This document shows positions 1 to 7,979 of a stretch of 39,350 nucleotides of DNA, one piece after another. Within the stretch, counting starts at the first letter, position 1, and every line of letters begins with the position of its first letter. The stretch comes from Turicibacter sp. (GTDB lineage: Bacteria; Bacillota_I; Bacilli_A; MOL361; Turicibacteraceae). Below the pieces are notes generated by a model that was not told where the DNA came from, made no database searches, and saw only the letters and a list, made by a program, of their open reading frames with translations. Position numbers and translations under genes: made by a program. The DNA is taken from positions 1 through 39,350 of the forward strand of contig WRAJ01000019.1 of NCBI GenBank assembly GCA_009780245.1, written 5' to 3'.

Positions 1-723
1 GCGAAGACAAACGCATGAGTTGATATTGTTTAGTTTACACTCACAAATCCGTTTCTTACGCTGCCTAGTAGCAGTGACAACGGATGTACCGTCACCCGCT
101 AGTTCGAGTTGATAAAGATTGATTAGTCCTTGTTGGACTGATGTTTCGGTGAATTCAGTTTTAAAGATTTCAAATAATCTTGAGAATGGTTGTTTTTCAT
201 CGAATGGTTCAAACTGAAATTTGTTAAGTAGCTCATCAACGGTAGTCTTAGTAATATCCTGGGCTTTGTCACAATCAGAATCTGGTTTCTTGACGGAAGA
301 TTTAGTTGGAAGTAGGTTGTGAGCGAGGTTTTTTATCTTGGAACAGCCAAAGTCTATCGTTGAAATCATAAAAGTTCCAGTACCAGGCGTATCACCGAAG
401 TGAAAGCCACTAAGAATGGCATAAAGCGGATTAAGCTTAAGTTGTGTTGCCCAATTTGTGAATGAATGACATTTGAACATTATGGCAACCAAGATAGAGC
501 GAAGCATGTTAGAAGGAAGTCTAGGTTTAGCACCTAAGACAGAGTAACAATCCCGCATTAAAATATCAACGGACGAGAAACCTTTGAAGTAGAATTGTTT
601 GATAATATCCCAAATACCCTTATCAATTGAATCAGGGTCGGGGTAATAAATGCGTAGTTGTTCAAAAAGAAAGTTTTGATAGGCGGCATGCCCGCCAGAA
701 TTAATAGGTAACACAAGAATCAC
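1..723 (-). pseudogene. DDE transposase remnant, cut by window edge
   Basis: The minus strand is open from about 723 to the window edge. The translation looks like an insertion-sequence transposase: an N-terminal helical region, a 'SGFHFGDTPGTGTF' stretch and a later 'GDGTSVVTATRQRKKRICEC' stretch, as expected just before the DDE catalytic core. The most likely start is GTG at 723 or TTG at 726; no good ribosome site is visible. Immediately after 'GTGTF' the +1 frame reads YDFNDRLWLFQDKKP, which is what I recall following TF in this family, while the open frame reads MISTIDFGC. One T appears to be missing from the T-run at 370-373, with a second compensating shift near 310-345. The C-terminal catalytic part lies outside the window. 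It is probably an inactive IS remnant; the exact IS family is not certain. Confidence 0.6.
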
Positions 724-759
724 CAATATTGTTTTAACTTTATGAAATAGGCAAGAGAG

Positions 760-849
760 TGGAGGTTCTTATAAAAACGGAGTGTTAGAACCCTTTATTA
801 TCAGGGGTTCGGCATTCCGAGAGGGTATTGAAGTGATTGGAGGTTCTAA
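760..849. repeat. Short direct and inverted repeats at the presumed IS end
   Basis: TGGAGGTTCT occurs at 760-769 and again at 838-847. TTAGAACC at 785-792 is the inverse of GGTTCTAA at 842-849. They lie outside the transposase start and may mark the terminal repeat of the element. The other end is not in the window, so the boundary cannot be fixed. Confidence 0.35.
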
Positions 850-935
850 ATTTAATGACTTAGCTTATATTGAGTCATCAGCCAGTAATACTACTGCATG
901 TTTTCAATCTTATCACTCCAGTATTCACATCATCA

Positions 936-2048
936 TTACGGCAAATCAATCATAATCGAATCCCACTCTTCCACGATCTCTTTAATCGCCGCAGGAGCGT
1001 CATCCCCAGACCAATCGGCTTCGGCTTCAAAGTGCCAATCCACAATAACAGGTGTCACAATCAATTGCGTTGCTTCTTCGTGAGCGCGGTCAGTGATGAA
1101 GAACACACTTACCTGACTTTGATCGGCTGGATAAGCTGCTAGTGAAAGATCCATCGTTTCCAAATCCCAACCTGAATAAACCACAGCGTTACCCCACTCA
1201 TCCGTCACTCTGATCCGAGGAAACTTTCCTATTTGCTCAATTCTGTCCATATCAACAACAAAATTAAAACGCATCCCCGCAGGCGAAAACGTCACATCTG
1301 TCAGGGTTATCAGCTCAAACCCATCGTAACTAATCGTTTGATCAATCACCAATTGATCACGCTCAACGATCTCCATCGGAACCTGAAAATGCCAGGGGCC
1401 AGCTGCCACCGTGTGATGTCCATATCCAATCTCTGTCATCAAATACGAGAAGCTCAGAAATAGTTCGATGTCATCTGTTTCAGGTAGTCCACCTGCGAAA
1501 AAGACCTCCTCAGTCATCATCGGATAAATCATGAGCATCATTAAAAAGCTATATTCATCAATCATAACAAAATCCCGCCATCTGATCCCTTCATCAACAG
1601 CGATCTCACGACCGTCAACGATCAAGTTCACCGAGTCCAATCGGTTAGTCACAAGACCAAAACTCGGATTATTCACAGCATGCTTACTTTCAACTAAGAA
1701 CGCCACATAAATCTCATCGCCGTCAAAAAATAATTCGCTTAGTGTCACAGACACACCGTCAGAAACATACATCTCACCGATCACTGTGGCATCCTCAGCC
1801 AGGCCCAACATGCGCTCTGATTCATGCAAATCTGCTCTTTCAAACAACCCACCAATCAGCGGAATGTGCTGCGCTAAAGCGGGAAACGTGAGACCAAAAA
1901 ACAGTAACCCGATCACAACCGCCGCGACATCTATCACTAGTCGCTGTTTCCATGTGCTAGCTCTTTTTCTCCCCTCAAGTCCTAGCGCAACAATCCTATC
2001 AATCGCCTGCTTCTCATCCACCTCATTCAAAAAATCTCGATCAACCAT
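936..2048 (-). CDS. DUF4179-type membrane protein, likely sigma-factor partner
   Basis: This 370-residue protein has a short cytoplasmic N-terminus (1-38), one membrane segment (about residues 39-60, around VAAVVIGLLFFGLTFPAL) and a long extracytoplasmic part. That is the layout of DUF4179 proteins, which are encoded directly after ECF-type sigma factors in Bacillota and are thought to act as membrane anti-sigma or sensor partners. The ATG at 2048 overlaps the end of the sigma-factor frame (stop at 2043-2041), so the two are translationally coupled, and AAAGGAG lies upstream. The protein is intact although its sigma partner has an internal stop. The extracytoplasmic domain is beta-rich and hydrophilic with no recognised catalytic motif. 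The family call is good; the anti-sigma role is inferred from context. Confidence 0.75.
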   Translation of the reverse strand: MVDRDFLNEVDEKQAIDRIVALGLEGRKRASTWKQRLVIDVAAVVIGLLFFGLTFPALAQHIPLIGGLFERADLHESERMLGLAEDATVIGEMYVSDGVSVTLSELFFDGDEIYVAFLVESKHAVNNPSFGLVTNRLDSVNLIVDGREIAVDEGIRWRDFVMIDEYSFLMMLMIYPMMTEEVFFAGGLPETDDIELFLSFSYLMTEIGYGHHTVAAGPWHFQVPMEIVERDQLVIDQTISYDGFELITLTDVTFSPAGMRFNFVVDMDRIEQIGKFPRIRVTDEWGNAVVYSGWDLETMDLSLAAYPADQSQVSVFFITDRAHEEATQLIVTPVIVDWHFEAEADWSGDDAPAAIKEIVEEWDSIMIDLP

Positions 2049-2592
2049 TTACATTAAACTCCTTTCGCAATAGCTTCTGTGTGGCATAAAAATTCGTCTT
2101 CACTGTGGATTCTGGTAATCCCATCGCTTCTGCAATTTGACTAAACGTGTAATCTCCAAATATTTTTAACCTGAAAATTTCACGACGGTCTTCGCTTAGT
2201 TGGTCGACAAATTCATTAATCTCATTAATTTCAACCTCTTACTCAATATTCGCATCAAACGCGTCTTCACCGATGACGTTTACAAGGGCAACCTCTTGCG
2301 AGGTCTTTTTATAAGCGGATGAACGATAGTAATCTGCTAGTCTCCGCTTTGCGATGCTATACAACCACGTTCTAAAAGAAGACTTCTTTTCATCAAAGCG
2401 ATCAATGCTTTGTAGCAGGCTCACAAAAATTTCTTGTGTGATCTCCATGGCGATTTCTTTTTCTTTCGTGCGGTTATAAACGTAGCCTAGCATTTCACGA
2501 TAATAATGCTTCACCAAAGCGTTCGCTGCTTTCTCATCAGCGCTTCGCTTCACCCTCCGAATCCATTTATTAAGTTGTTTTTCTGTTTCCAC
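2041..2592 (-). pseudogene. ECF-like sigma-70 factor with in-frame TAA stop
   Basis: The GTG start at 2592 follows AGGAGG by about 10 bases. Codons 1-117 encode sigma region 2 (ITQEIFVSLLQSIDRF, then FRTWLYSIAKRRLADYYR). Codon 118 is TAA (2241-2239). The same frame then continues without interruption for 65 codons with a complete region 4 helix-turn-helix (FGDYTFSQIAEAMGLPEST) and ends in TGA overlapping the start of the DUF4179 gene. The full length of about 183 residues is normal for an ECF factor. A single base change (for example GAA or CAA to TAA) would explain the break. Region 4 has no start codon or ribosome site of its own. Either this is a recent pseudogene, or the stop is read through, or it is a sequencing error. 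Region 2 alone would bind core polymerase poorly. Confidence 0.82.
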
Positions 2593-2683
2593 AAAGGCCG
2601 ACCTCCTGTTCCTAATTTAACGACGTCATAAGTGTATTCGTCTAGCGCGAAGAAAAAAGTTTTAATAGACGATTAAATAAATG

Positions 2684-2728
2684 AAAAAACATTAAGCTTT
2701 AGCTTCACAATCAACTAAAAGCTCAATG
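2684..2728 (-). terminator. Terminator after the sensor kinase
   Basis: CATTAAGCTTTAG at 2690-2702 pairs imperfectly with CTAAAAGCTCAATG at 2715-2728. Read on the minus strand, the stem is followed by six T residues (2689-2684). It lies just below the kinase stop. Confidence 0.7.
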
Positions 2729-2740
2729 TTTATATTAATT

Positions 2741-4330
2741 CTAAGCACCATCCAAATACAACTTAAACGCCATCCCGCTACCGTCCTCCACCGCGACGAA
2801 TTCAAAATCTATCTGCAGCTGTCTTAATAATTGCTTCACGATGAATAACCCGAGGCCTGTGGCGTGTTCGGTGGTGTTTTGGGTCATCAGTGGTTTGAAA
2901 ATTTCATCCACCTGTATTTTGCTCAAAGGGTCGCAGCTATTAAAGATGGTTAACACACCATCTTTGTAAGTGACTTTTACGTAACCTCCGATACGGGTGT
3001 AATTGGCTGCGTTAGAAAAGAGGTTTGACAGGACTTTTGCGAACAGGTGCTTTTTTATGTGGATGGCAATATTTCCCGGGACGTCTTCGGAATATGACAA
3101 TTGTTTGATCATAAAGATAACCTCGTACAAATTGGATGTTTCTTTGATAAGGTCCGCGAGGTTTTCCTCAGCCGCCGGCTTTTTGTATTGCTCAGAGAGG
3201 TTCAGTGATTCTTTCGTCAACTGAATCGTTTTTTGCAGGAAATCGCGGCATTCTTCCAAGTATTGTTTCGGGTTGTCGTGATAAGGGGATACTTCGTAGA
3301 TGATCCCTTCCAACAAAGCGTTTGCCGATGCAAGCGGGGTTTTCATTTCATGTGAGACCGATTGTAGGAACTCGATTTTCTTATTTTCGGCATCGGAATA
3401 GCGGCTTACTTCCTGTTCAAGTGTCACAATTGTCCCGTGCAATTGCTCGTATAGCTGGCTAATGTCACGACCCAACATCCCGATTTCATCCTGGCTTCTG
3501 GTCTCAATGGTGACGTTGGGTTCGAGTTTGCTCATCCGAGAGGTTGCCACTTGAATGTTTTTAATCGGGTTTGCGAGCCAGCGTGAAAAAATCAACGCGG
3601 CGATAAGAGCAAAACCAACAGAAAGCAAAACAGCGAAGGGATACATACTCATGATGACGACTTGAGCATCAGCGAGTGGGGAGAGGGGGATCGTAATTTC
3701 GAGGGTGCGATGGATCGCGCCATAGGGTGGTTCCTGAAGCCATACTGCATACTGAAAATTCAAATTCAAAAACGTGTACTCAAAATCAATGGCAGTAGCT
3801 CCAAAATCAATCATAGGCGCCATCTGGTCAAAAGAAATAACCTGAATGTCATAGCGAACTTCAGCTCCATCAACGCCAACCGTATAACCATCATCGGTGA
3901 GCTCAATTGTCAAACCGTTCGAACGATCAAAGTCGAGCACATCCACATTATCAGCAAGCCAACCATACTCAAGCTCATCGTTTTCATCAAGCACTCGAAA
4001 AAAAGTACTACTCCGATGTTCAAACACCCCCGCTTCATTTTGATATAAAACATGCCCATCCTCATCTAGCAACGTCATCGAAGAATTGGAATCGCCAAAA
4101 ATAGTGTATAACACATGGATTTCATCGTCTAAGCTTTCCGAAAAACTAAGCGCATGCTCACCAGCACGAAACATCTGCTGATAAGTCGAAATCTTATGAT
4201 TCTGATAAAACCCCGGCAACAACATGTAAATCAACGTAAACGCAATGAAAGTAACGCCCATCAACATGGCGGTTGTAATAAAAAAAGTTTTCCAAAAAAT
4301 CGTGTACTTCGGTTTCATCCTCTGACTCAT
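2741..4330 (-). CDS. HAMP-containing sensor histidine kinase
   Basis: This is a membrane sensor kinase of about 529 residues. From the chosen start the order is a membrane segment (about 12-35), an extracytoplasmic sensor region of about 190 residues, a second membrane segment, a HAMP linker (SRWLANPIKNIQVATSRM), a HisKA dimerisation domain with phospho-accepting His in SVSHEMKTPLASAN, an N-box in LSNLFSNAANYTR and a G-box GLGLFIVKQLL. The start at 4330 is preferred over 4405 because GAGGAGG lies about nine bases upstream and the longer form would overlap the regulator gene by 55 bases. It is the second gene of an operon with the OmpR-type regulator, with 20 bases between them. The ligand is unknown. 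No transporter is linked, which argues against a BceRS-type antibiotic sensor. Confidence 0.9.
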   Translation of the reverse strand: MSQRMKPKYTIFWKTFFITTAMLMGVTFIAFTLIYMLLPGFYQNHKISTYQQMFRAGEHALSFSESLDDEIHVLYTIFGDSNSSMTLLDEDGHVLYQNEAGVFEHRSSTFFRVLDENDELEYGWLADNVDVLDFDRSNGLTIELTDDGYTVGVDGAEVRYDIQVISFDQMAPMIDFGATAIDFEYTFLNLNFQYAVWLQEPPYGAIHRTLEITIPLSPLADAQVVIMSMYPFAVLLSVGFALIAALIFSRWLANPIKNIQVATSRMSKLEPNVTIETRSQDEIGMLGRDISQLYEQLHGTIVTLEQEVSRYSDAENKKIEFLQSVSHEMKTPLASANALLEGIIYEVSPYHDNPKQYLEECRDFLQKTIQLTKESLNLSEQYKKPAAEENLADLIKETSNLYEVIFMIKQLSYSEDVPGNIAIHIKKHLFAKVLSNLFSNAANYTRIGGYVKVTYKDGVLTIFNSCDPLSKIQVDEIFKPLMTQNTTEHATGLGLFIVKQLLRQLQIDFEFVAVEDGSGMAFKLYLDGA

Positions 4331-4350
4331 GCCACGCGTCCTCCTCACTC

Positions 4351-5001
4351 CTAAGCCCCAAAGCGATACCCGATCCCTTTCATCGTCACAATCATTTCCG
4401 GGCATAGCTTCTTCCGAATGTTTTTGATGTGCGGATCCAAAATGCGAATGTCGTTCTTATACTCCCATCCCCAGACAGATTCAATAATCGCTTCCCGAGT
4501 TAAGGTAATGGTTTTGTTTTCATACAACACTTTGATGATATTGAACTCGGTGGAAGTGAGCGGGATCAGCGTTTCATCCTCGGTGGTAACGGTATATTTT
4601 GAGAAGTCGATTAAAAACCCGTGAATGGCGACCACGTCATTCTGTGGATAAATCCGGTTCATCAACGCTTGAATGCGGCGTGTCATAATGAGGGGTGAAA
4701 CTGGCTTATCCACATACTCATCCGCTTTCAAATCAAAAACGTTCAGCTGAGTCAGCTCATCATCCAGCGCAGTCAAGACAATCACAAGCACATTACTGTG
4801 TTTGCGAAGCTCTTGCAAAAAATCTAGCCCGGTACCATCCGGCAAATTCAAATCTAATACAACAAGCTGAATCTCCGGTGTAAACAACTCGTTGGCTTGC
4901 GCAATCGTGTAAGCTTGTGACGTTGTAAATCCCTCTTTTTGTAGGAAGCCAGCCAGTACGTTGTTTTGGGTCACGTCATCTTCGACAATTAAAATAGCCA
5001 T
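4351..5001 (-). CDS. OmpR/PhoB-family response regulator
   Basis: An N-terminal receiver domain shows the acidic pair (VEDD near residue 7), the phospho-accepting Asp in VVLDLNLPDGTG, the Thr in VLTALDD and the Lys in YVDKPVSP. A C-terminal winged helix follows (PLTSTEFNIIKVLYENK, then DPHIKNIRKKL and GIGYRFGA). The ATG at 5001 is chosen because AAGGTGG precedes it and family members begin directly at the first strand (MAILIVEDD); an in-frame TTG at 5037 would add 12 residues. It is the partner of the kinase encoded downstream. An extended -10 promoter lies about 45 bases upstream. Target genes are unknown. Confidence 0.92.
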   Translation of the reverse strand: MAILIVEDDVTQNNVLAGFLQKEGFTTSQAYTIAQANELFTPEIQLVVLDLNLPDGTGLDFLQELRKHSNVLVIVLTALDDELTQLNVFDLKADEYVDKPVSPLIMTRRIQALMNRIYPQNDVVAIHGFLIDFSKYTVTTEDETLIPLTSTEFNIIKVLYENKTITLTREAIIESVWGWEYKNDIRILDPHIKNIRKKLCPEMIVTMKGIGYRFGA

Positions 5002-5045
5002 ACTCTTCTTAACCACCTTTTCTTTTATTATCGACAATTTGATTC

Positions 5046-5054
5046 ATTATATCA
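5046..5054 (-). promoter_or_regulatory. Extended -10 promoter for the two-component operon
   Basis: The minus strand reads TGATATAAT, a TGn extended -10, about 45 bases before the ATG of the regulator. No good -35 is visible, which is normal for extended -10 promoters. Confidence 0.55.
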
Positions 5055-5186
5055 TATCTACTCGTTATTAGTATATGATAAGAAAATGACTAGCTTATGA
5101 AGCCAACCTGAATTCCATCTGAAATCACCTTTATTCTTTATCATGATCATGAAAAGGTTTTACTGTGAATTAATTGGTGTGTAAAA

Positions 5187-5216
5187 TTGAATTCTAATTG
5201 GGTTTTATGTTATAAT
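5187..5216 (+). promoter_or_regulatory. Promoter of first SH3b gene
   Basis: TTGAAT (5187-5192), an 18-base spacer and TATAAT (5211-5216). The same promoter and leader recur before the second copy at 5997-6026. Confidence 0.75.
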
Positions 5217-5263
5217 TTGAAAGGTAAGCGAATAGTGACAAGCAATTAGGAGGCTTATTAGCT

Positions 5264-5851
5264 ATGAAAAACGAAAAAAATGTGAAGGCTGAGCATTCAG
5301 CGGATGGTGATGCGCAAAAAAATAAGCGTGATTCCATTTTGAAGCAACTAGATAATCGTAAAATGTATCCTCTTCAAGAGCGCATTGGGATTTATGTAGT
5401 GGCTGTTTTATCCGTTGTTGGTCTGGTACTGATTGGTTATACGGGTGTGATGGCGATCGCAACAAACGCGGCGAATACGGCTGACATGCCAACGGTGGAT
5501 TCGGATGAAGTCCATGAGATGTTAGATGAGATTGATTTGTACGGTGAAGGTGAGGAAGATGAGGTAGAGGATGACGATTTAGAACCGAATTTTGAATACG
5601 TCACCGTGCCACTGACCGAGGCGCCAACGGAGCCGCTGACGGAAGCACCAACGGAACCGGCTGAGACTGCAACGATTCAGTGGGACATACAAATGCGAGA
5701 ACAACCTGGAATTAGCTCAAGAGCTATTACTTGGCTTGTAGGTGGAACTGTTGTAGAGGTGCTTGATGCGGAAACAAATGCTTTCTGGATTCAAGTCTAC
5801 TACGATGGTGATGAAGGCTGGGTAGATGCAAACTTCTTCGTCGAATTTTAA
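5264..5851 (+). CDS. Membrane-anchored SH3b-domain protein, copy 1
   Basis: This 195-residue protein has a charged cytoplasmic N-terminus (1-45, ending in YPLQERIG), one membrane segment (about 46-70), a highly acidic linker (about 80-110), a Thr/Pro/Glu repeat (TEAPTEP twice) and a C-terminal bacterial SH3 domain ending in DGDEGWVDANFFVEF. SH3b domains usually bind cell-wall peptides, so it is likely to reach into the wall as a sensor or adaptor; no enzymatic domain is present. The ribosome site GGAGG lies 12 bases before the ATG. It is followed by a close paralogue with the same promoter. The function is unknown. Confidence 0.8.
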   Translation: MKNEKNVKAEHSADGDAQKNKRDSILKQLDNRKMYPLQERIGIYVVAVLSVVGLVLIGYTGVMAIATNAANTADMPTVDSDEVHEMLDEIDLYGEGEEDEVEDDDLEPNFEYVTVPLTEAPTEPLTEAPTEPAETATIQWDIQMREQPGISSRAITWLVGGTVVEVLDAETNAFWIQVYYDGDEGWVDANFFVEF

Positions 5852-5854
5852 AGG

Positions 5855-5885
5855 AAAGCTGCCTTTTTTGGCAGTTTTTATTTTT
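5855..5885 (+). terminator. Terminator after SH3b copy 1
   Basis: CTGCC and GGCAG surround a T6 loop and are followed by TTTTTATTTTT. It starts four bases after the stop codon. Confidence 0.85.
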
Positions 5886-5996
5886 GTCTTTTATATCTGC
5901 AGATTAGAAGAGAAGGTCATAGGTAAGCAAATGTGTCTCATTAGTTCGCCGTTATGGAATGGAAGGGTTTTGATTCGATTTAAATGGTCTGTAAGT

Positions 5997-6026
5997 TTGA
6001 ATTCTTGTTGGGTTTTATGTTATAAT
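5997..6026 (+). promoter_or_regulatory. Promoter of second SH3b gene
   Basis: TTGAAT (5997-6002), an 18-base spacer, then TATAAT (6021-6026). The following leader is almost identical to that before copy 1, so the duplication included the promoter. Confidence 0.75.
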
Positions 6027-6072
6027 TTGATCGTAAGCGAATAGTGACAAGCAATTGAGGAGGCTTATAGCT

Positions 6073-6681
6073 ATGAAAAACGAAAAAGATATAAGGGCTG
6101 AAGGTTCCGCAGAGATAGATCCGAAGAAGAGTAATAAGCGGGACTCGATCCTAAAGCAACTAGATGACCGCCGGTTGTATCCGATACAAGAACGTATCGG
6201 AATTTATGTCGTAGCTGTTTTATCCGTTGTTGGTCTGATGTTAATTGGTTATACGGGTGTGATGGCGATCGCAACAAACGCGGCGAATGCAGCAGATCTA
6301 CCAACGGTGGACGCAGAAGAAGTTCATGAAATGCTTGATGAAATTGATTTAAACGGGGAAGATGAAGAATATGACGAGGTAGAGGACAACGATTTAGAAC
6401 AGAATTTTGAATACGTCACCGTCCCACCGACGGAGGCACCAACTGAGCCACCAACGGAAGCACCAACCGAGCCAGAAGAAGAAATTCTTACTGCTACGGT
6501 CATCAACAATTTACCGCCGCTGAGAAGACAGCCCGGGCCTACTGCTTCTGTTATTGCTAACATCCCCGCTGGCGCAGTGGTAGAAGTTCTTGACTATAGT
6601 TCAAATCATCTTTGGACACAGATCTATTACGACGGTGATGAGGGTTGGATGGATGCGGGGCATATCAGGATCAACTGGTAA
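6073..6681 (+). CDS. Membrane-anchored SH3b-domain protein, copy 2
   Basis: This 202-residue paralogue of the preceding gene starts at ATG 6073 after GGAGG; a TTG at 6055 is in frame but lies inside the ribosome site region. The first 110 residues (cytoplasmic head with NKRDSILKQLD, membrane helix, acidic linker) and the TEAPTEP repeat are nearly the same as copy 1. The SH3b domain is clearly diverged and keeps only short blocks such as VVEVLD and YYDGDEGW. This suggests that signalling to the inside is shared while wall-side binding differs. It has its own promoter and is followed by a hairpin array. Confidence 0.8.
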   Translation: MKNEKDIRAEGSAEIDPKKSNKRDSILKQLDDRRLYPIQERIGIYVVAVLSVVGLMLIGYTGVMAIATNAANAADLPTVDAEEVHEMLDEIDLNGEDEEYDEVEDNDLEQNFEYVTVPPTEAPTEPPTEAPTEPEEEILTATVINNLPPLRRQPGPTASVIANIPAGAVVEVLDYSSNHLWTQIYYDGDEGWMDAGHIRINW

Positions 6682-6712
6682 ATAAAAAGCTATGCGTGTG
6701 TGATGAGAGTTC

Positions 6713-6879
6713 GAAAGCCACTGGAAGGCGAAAATCGCTGATTCCAATGGCTTTTCTCTTGCCAATTCAGATTCAAAAGCCCCTGGTTCGCGAAAATCAA
6801 CGTTTCAGAGGCTCTGATCTACCGAAATTGAACCTTAAAAGCCAATGAAAAGCGAAAATCGCTAAATCGTTGGCTTTTG
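6713..6879. repeat. Three hairpins at exact 62-base spacing
   Basis: Units begin near 6713, 6775 and 6837; the G of each AAAGCC/AAAAGCC start falls at 6717, 6779 and 6841. Each unit is an imperfect palindrome of about 42 bases (AAAGCCA...TGGCTTT type) around a core GCGAAAATC, and units 1 and 3 have an inner GCGA-AAA-TCGC stem. Spacers of about 20 bases are unrelated. The array fills the gap between two convergent genes and could terminate transcription both ways. Confidence 0.75.
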
Positions 6880-6924
6880 GGGTTCAAAAAATGAGTTTGG
6901 TACCTAGCGGATAACAGTCTGGAC

Positions 6925-7824
6925 TTAATGCGCAACCTCGTGCTCAACGAAGAAGTTCTTAACAGCGCCTAAAAGGTTCGCGTCATTTTTATATTTACAA
7001 GGCACAATCTTAGCTGTGAAATCTTTGATCCTAGCTGTGATAAGCTCGTTAGTGTGATCCTCCACTTTTTGCACAATAGCCGGGTTAGCAGAAAGGCCAC
7101 CGCCGATCACGATCATGTCTGGGTCGATGCTCATCTGCATGTTATAAAGGCCTCTACTCAAGTACTTATAAAACAGCGCAACTTCCTCAGCAGCGGGCGC
7201 ATCGCCCTGATCCGCCAATTCAAAAACGTCTTTCCCGCTGAACGTCCCTTCAGCAACGCCTTTTCGCTCACAATAACGGGCTGCCATCCGAACAGCTGTT
7301 CCGTGCCCACTGAGCGTAATCGGTGTGCCATCTTCTTCTTCGCCTAAAATCGCAAAGCCAAGCTCGCCGCCAAATAAATGGGCGCCAAGTTGAAGCTTAC
7401 CATCCACGATCACACCACCGCCGATCCCGGTTCCGACAATCACGAACAGCACGTCTTTAAACCCTTTAGCTGCACCAATCCAACATTCCGCTAACGCTGC
7501 ACAATTCGCGTCATTTTCCATAGAAATCGGCAAGTTGTAACGCGCCTCTAATTCTTTTTTAATTGGGAAATGGTGAATGTACTTGATCGCAGATGCGCCC
7601 AAAATTTCACCGTTTTTATTATCTACGCAACCTGGGAAACTAAACGCAATCCCTTCAATGTGATGATCAGCTTCGTATTCAGCTTTTATCGCATCCATCT
7701 GTTCTTTCGTTTCTTCCCACGTTGCAGGGGTTAGAAAACTTTTGATCTCTGATAGTTTATTATTGGCAAACATCCCGTATTTGACCGATGTGCCCCCGAA
7801 ATCGAAAACGAGTAAATCTTTCAT
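6925..7824 (-). CDS. ROK-family sugar kinase
   Basis: This cytoplasmic kinase of about 299 residues has the ASKHA ATP-binding loop DFGGTSVKYG at the N-terminus, the catalytic Asp in ENDANCAALAE and the ROK signature around IVGTGIGGGVIVDG, LFGGELGF. The usual cysteine zinc cluster of many ROK glucokinases is absent: the region after GELGF reads GHGTAVRMAARYC. This resembles bacterial ROK kinases of beta-glucoside or amino-sugar type, so the substrate should not be assumed to be glucose. The ATG at 7824 follows GGAGGA by seven bases; a TTG at 7839 overlaps that ribosome site. No sugar transporter or glycosidase is linked. A cre-like site lies over its promoter. Confidence 0.88.
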   Translation of the reverse strand: MKDLLVFDFGGTSVKYGMFANNKLSEIKSFLTPATWEETKEQMDAIKAEYEADHHIEGIAFSFPGCVDNKNGEILGASAIKYIHHFPIKKELEARYNLPISMENDANCAALAECWIGAAKGFKDVLFVIVGTGIGGGVIVDGKLQLGAHLFGGELGFAILGEEEDGTPITLSGHGTAVRMAARYCERKGVAEGTFSGKDVFELADQGDAPAAEEVALFYKYLSRGLYNMQMSIDPDMIVIGGGLSANPAIVQKVEDHTNELITARIKDFTAKIVPCKYKNDANLLGAVKNFFVEHEVAH

Positions 7825-7857
7825 AATAAATTCCTCCAATGTCAGTTATAATGAAAA

Positions 7858-7866
7858 ATTATATCA
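7858..7866 (-). promoter_or_regulatory. Extended -10 promoter of the ROK kinase
   Basis: TGATATAAT on the minus strand, about 35 bases before the ATG. The -35 position overlaps the cre-like site at 7881-7896. Confidence 0.55.
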
Positions 7867-7880
7867 TAAACGATGATTAT

Positions 7881-7896
7881 TTTGAAGCGTTAACAC
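7881..7896. promoter_or_regulatory. cre-like site before the ROK kinase
   Basis: TTTGAAGCGTTAACAC matches 14 of 16 positions of the CcpA consensus WTGNNARCGNWWWCAW. It overlaps the -35 region, where bound CcpA would repress. Confidence 0.45.
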
Positions 7897-7933
7897 GAAA
7901 GAGGGTGAAATTGATTCAAATTGTGCCCACACA

Positions 7934-7956
7934 AAAGCCGCCAACTTGGCGGCTTT
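7934..7956. terminator. Terminator after pdxS
   Basis: AAAGCCGCCAA and TTGGCGGCTTT form an 11-base stem with a minimal loop. It lies 24 bases beyond the pdxS stop and is followed by TTTTGTG on the minus strand. Confidence 0.75.
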
Positions 7957-7979
7957 CTTCTATTTACATGAAAGAATGA

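Noticed and set aside
870..1142. Short plus-strand frame after the transposase remnant
   Set aside because: It overlaps the DUF4179 gene in antisense and has no ribosome site.
6713..6879. CRISPR-like repeat-spacer array
   Set aside because: Only three units, each about 42 bases and strongly palindromic with mismatches; no cas genes nearby.
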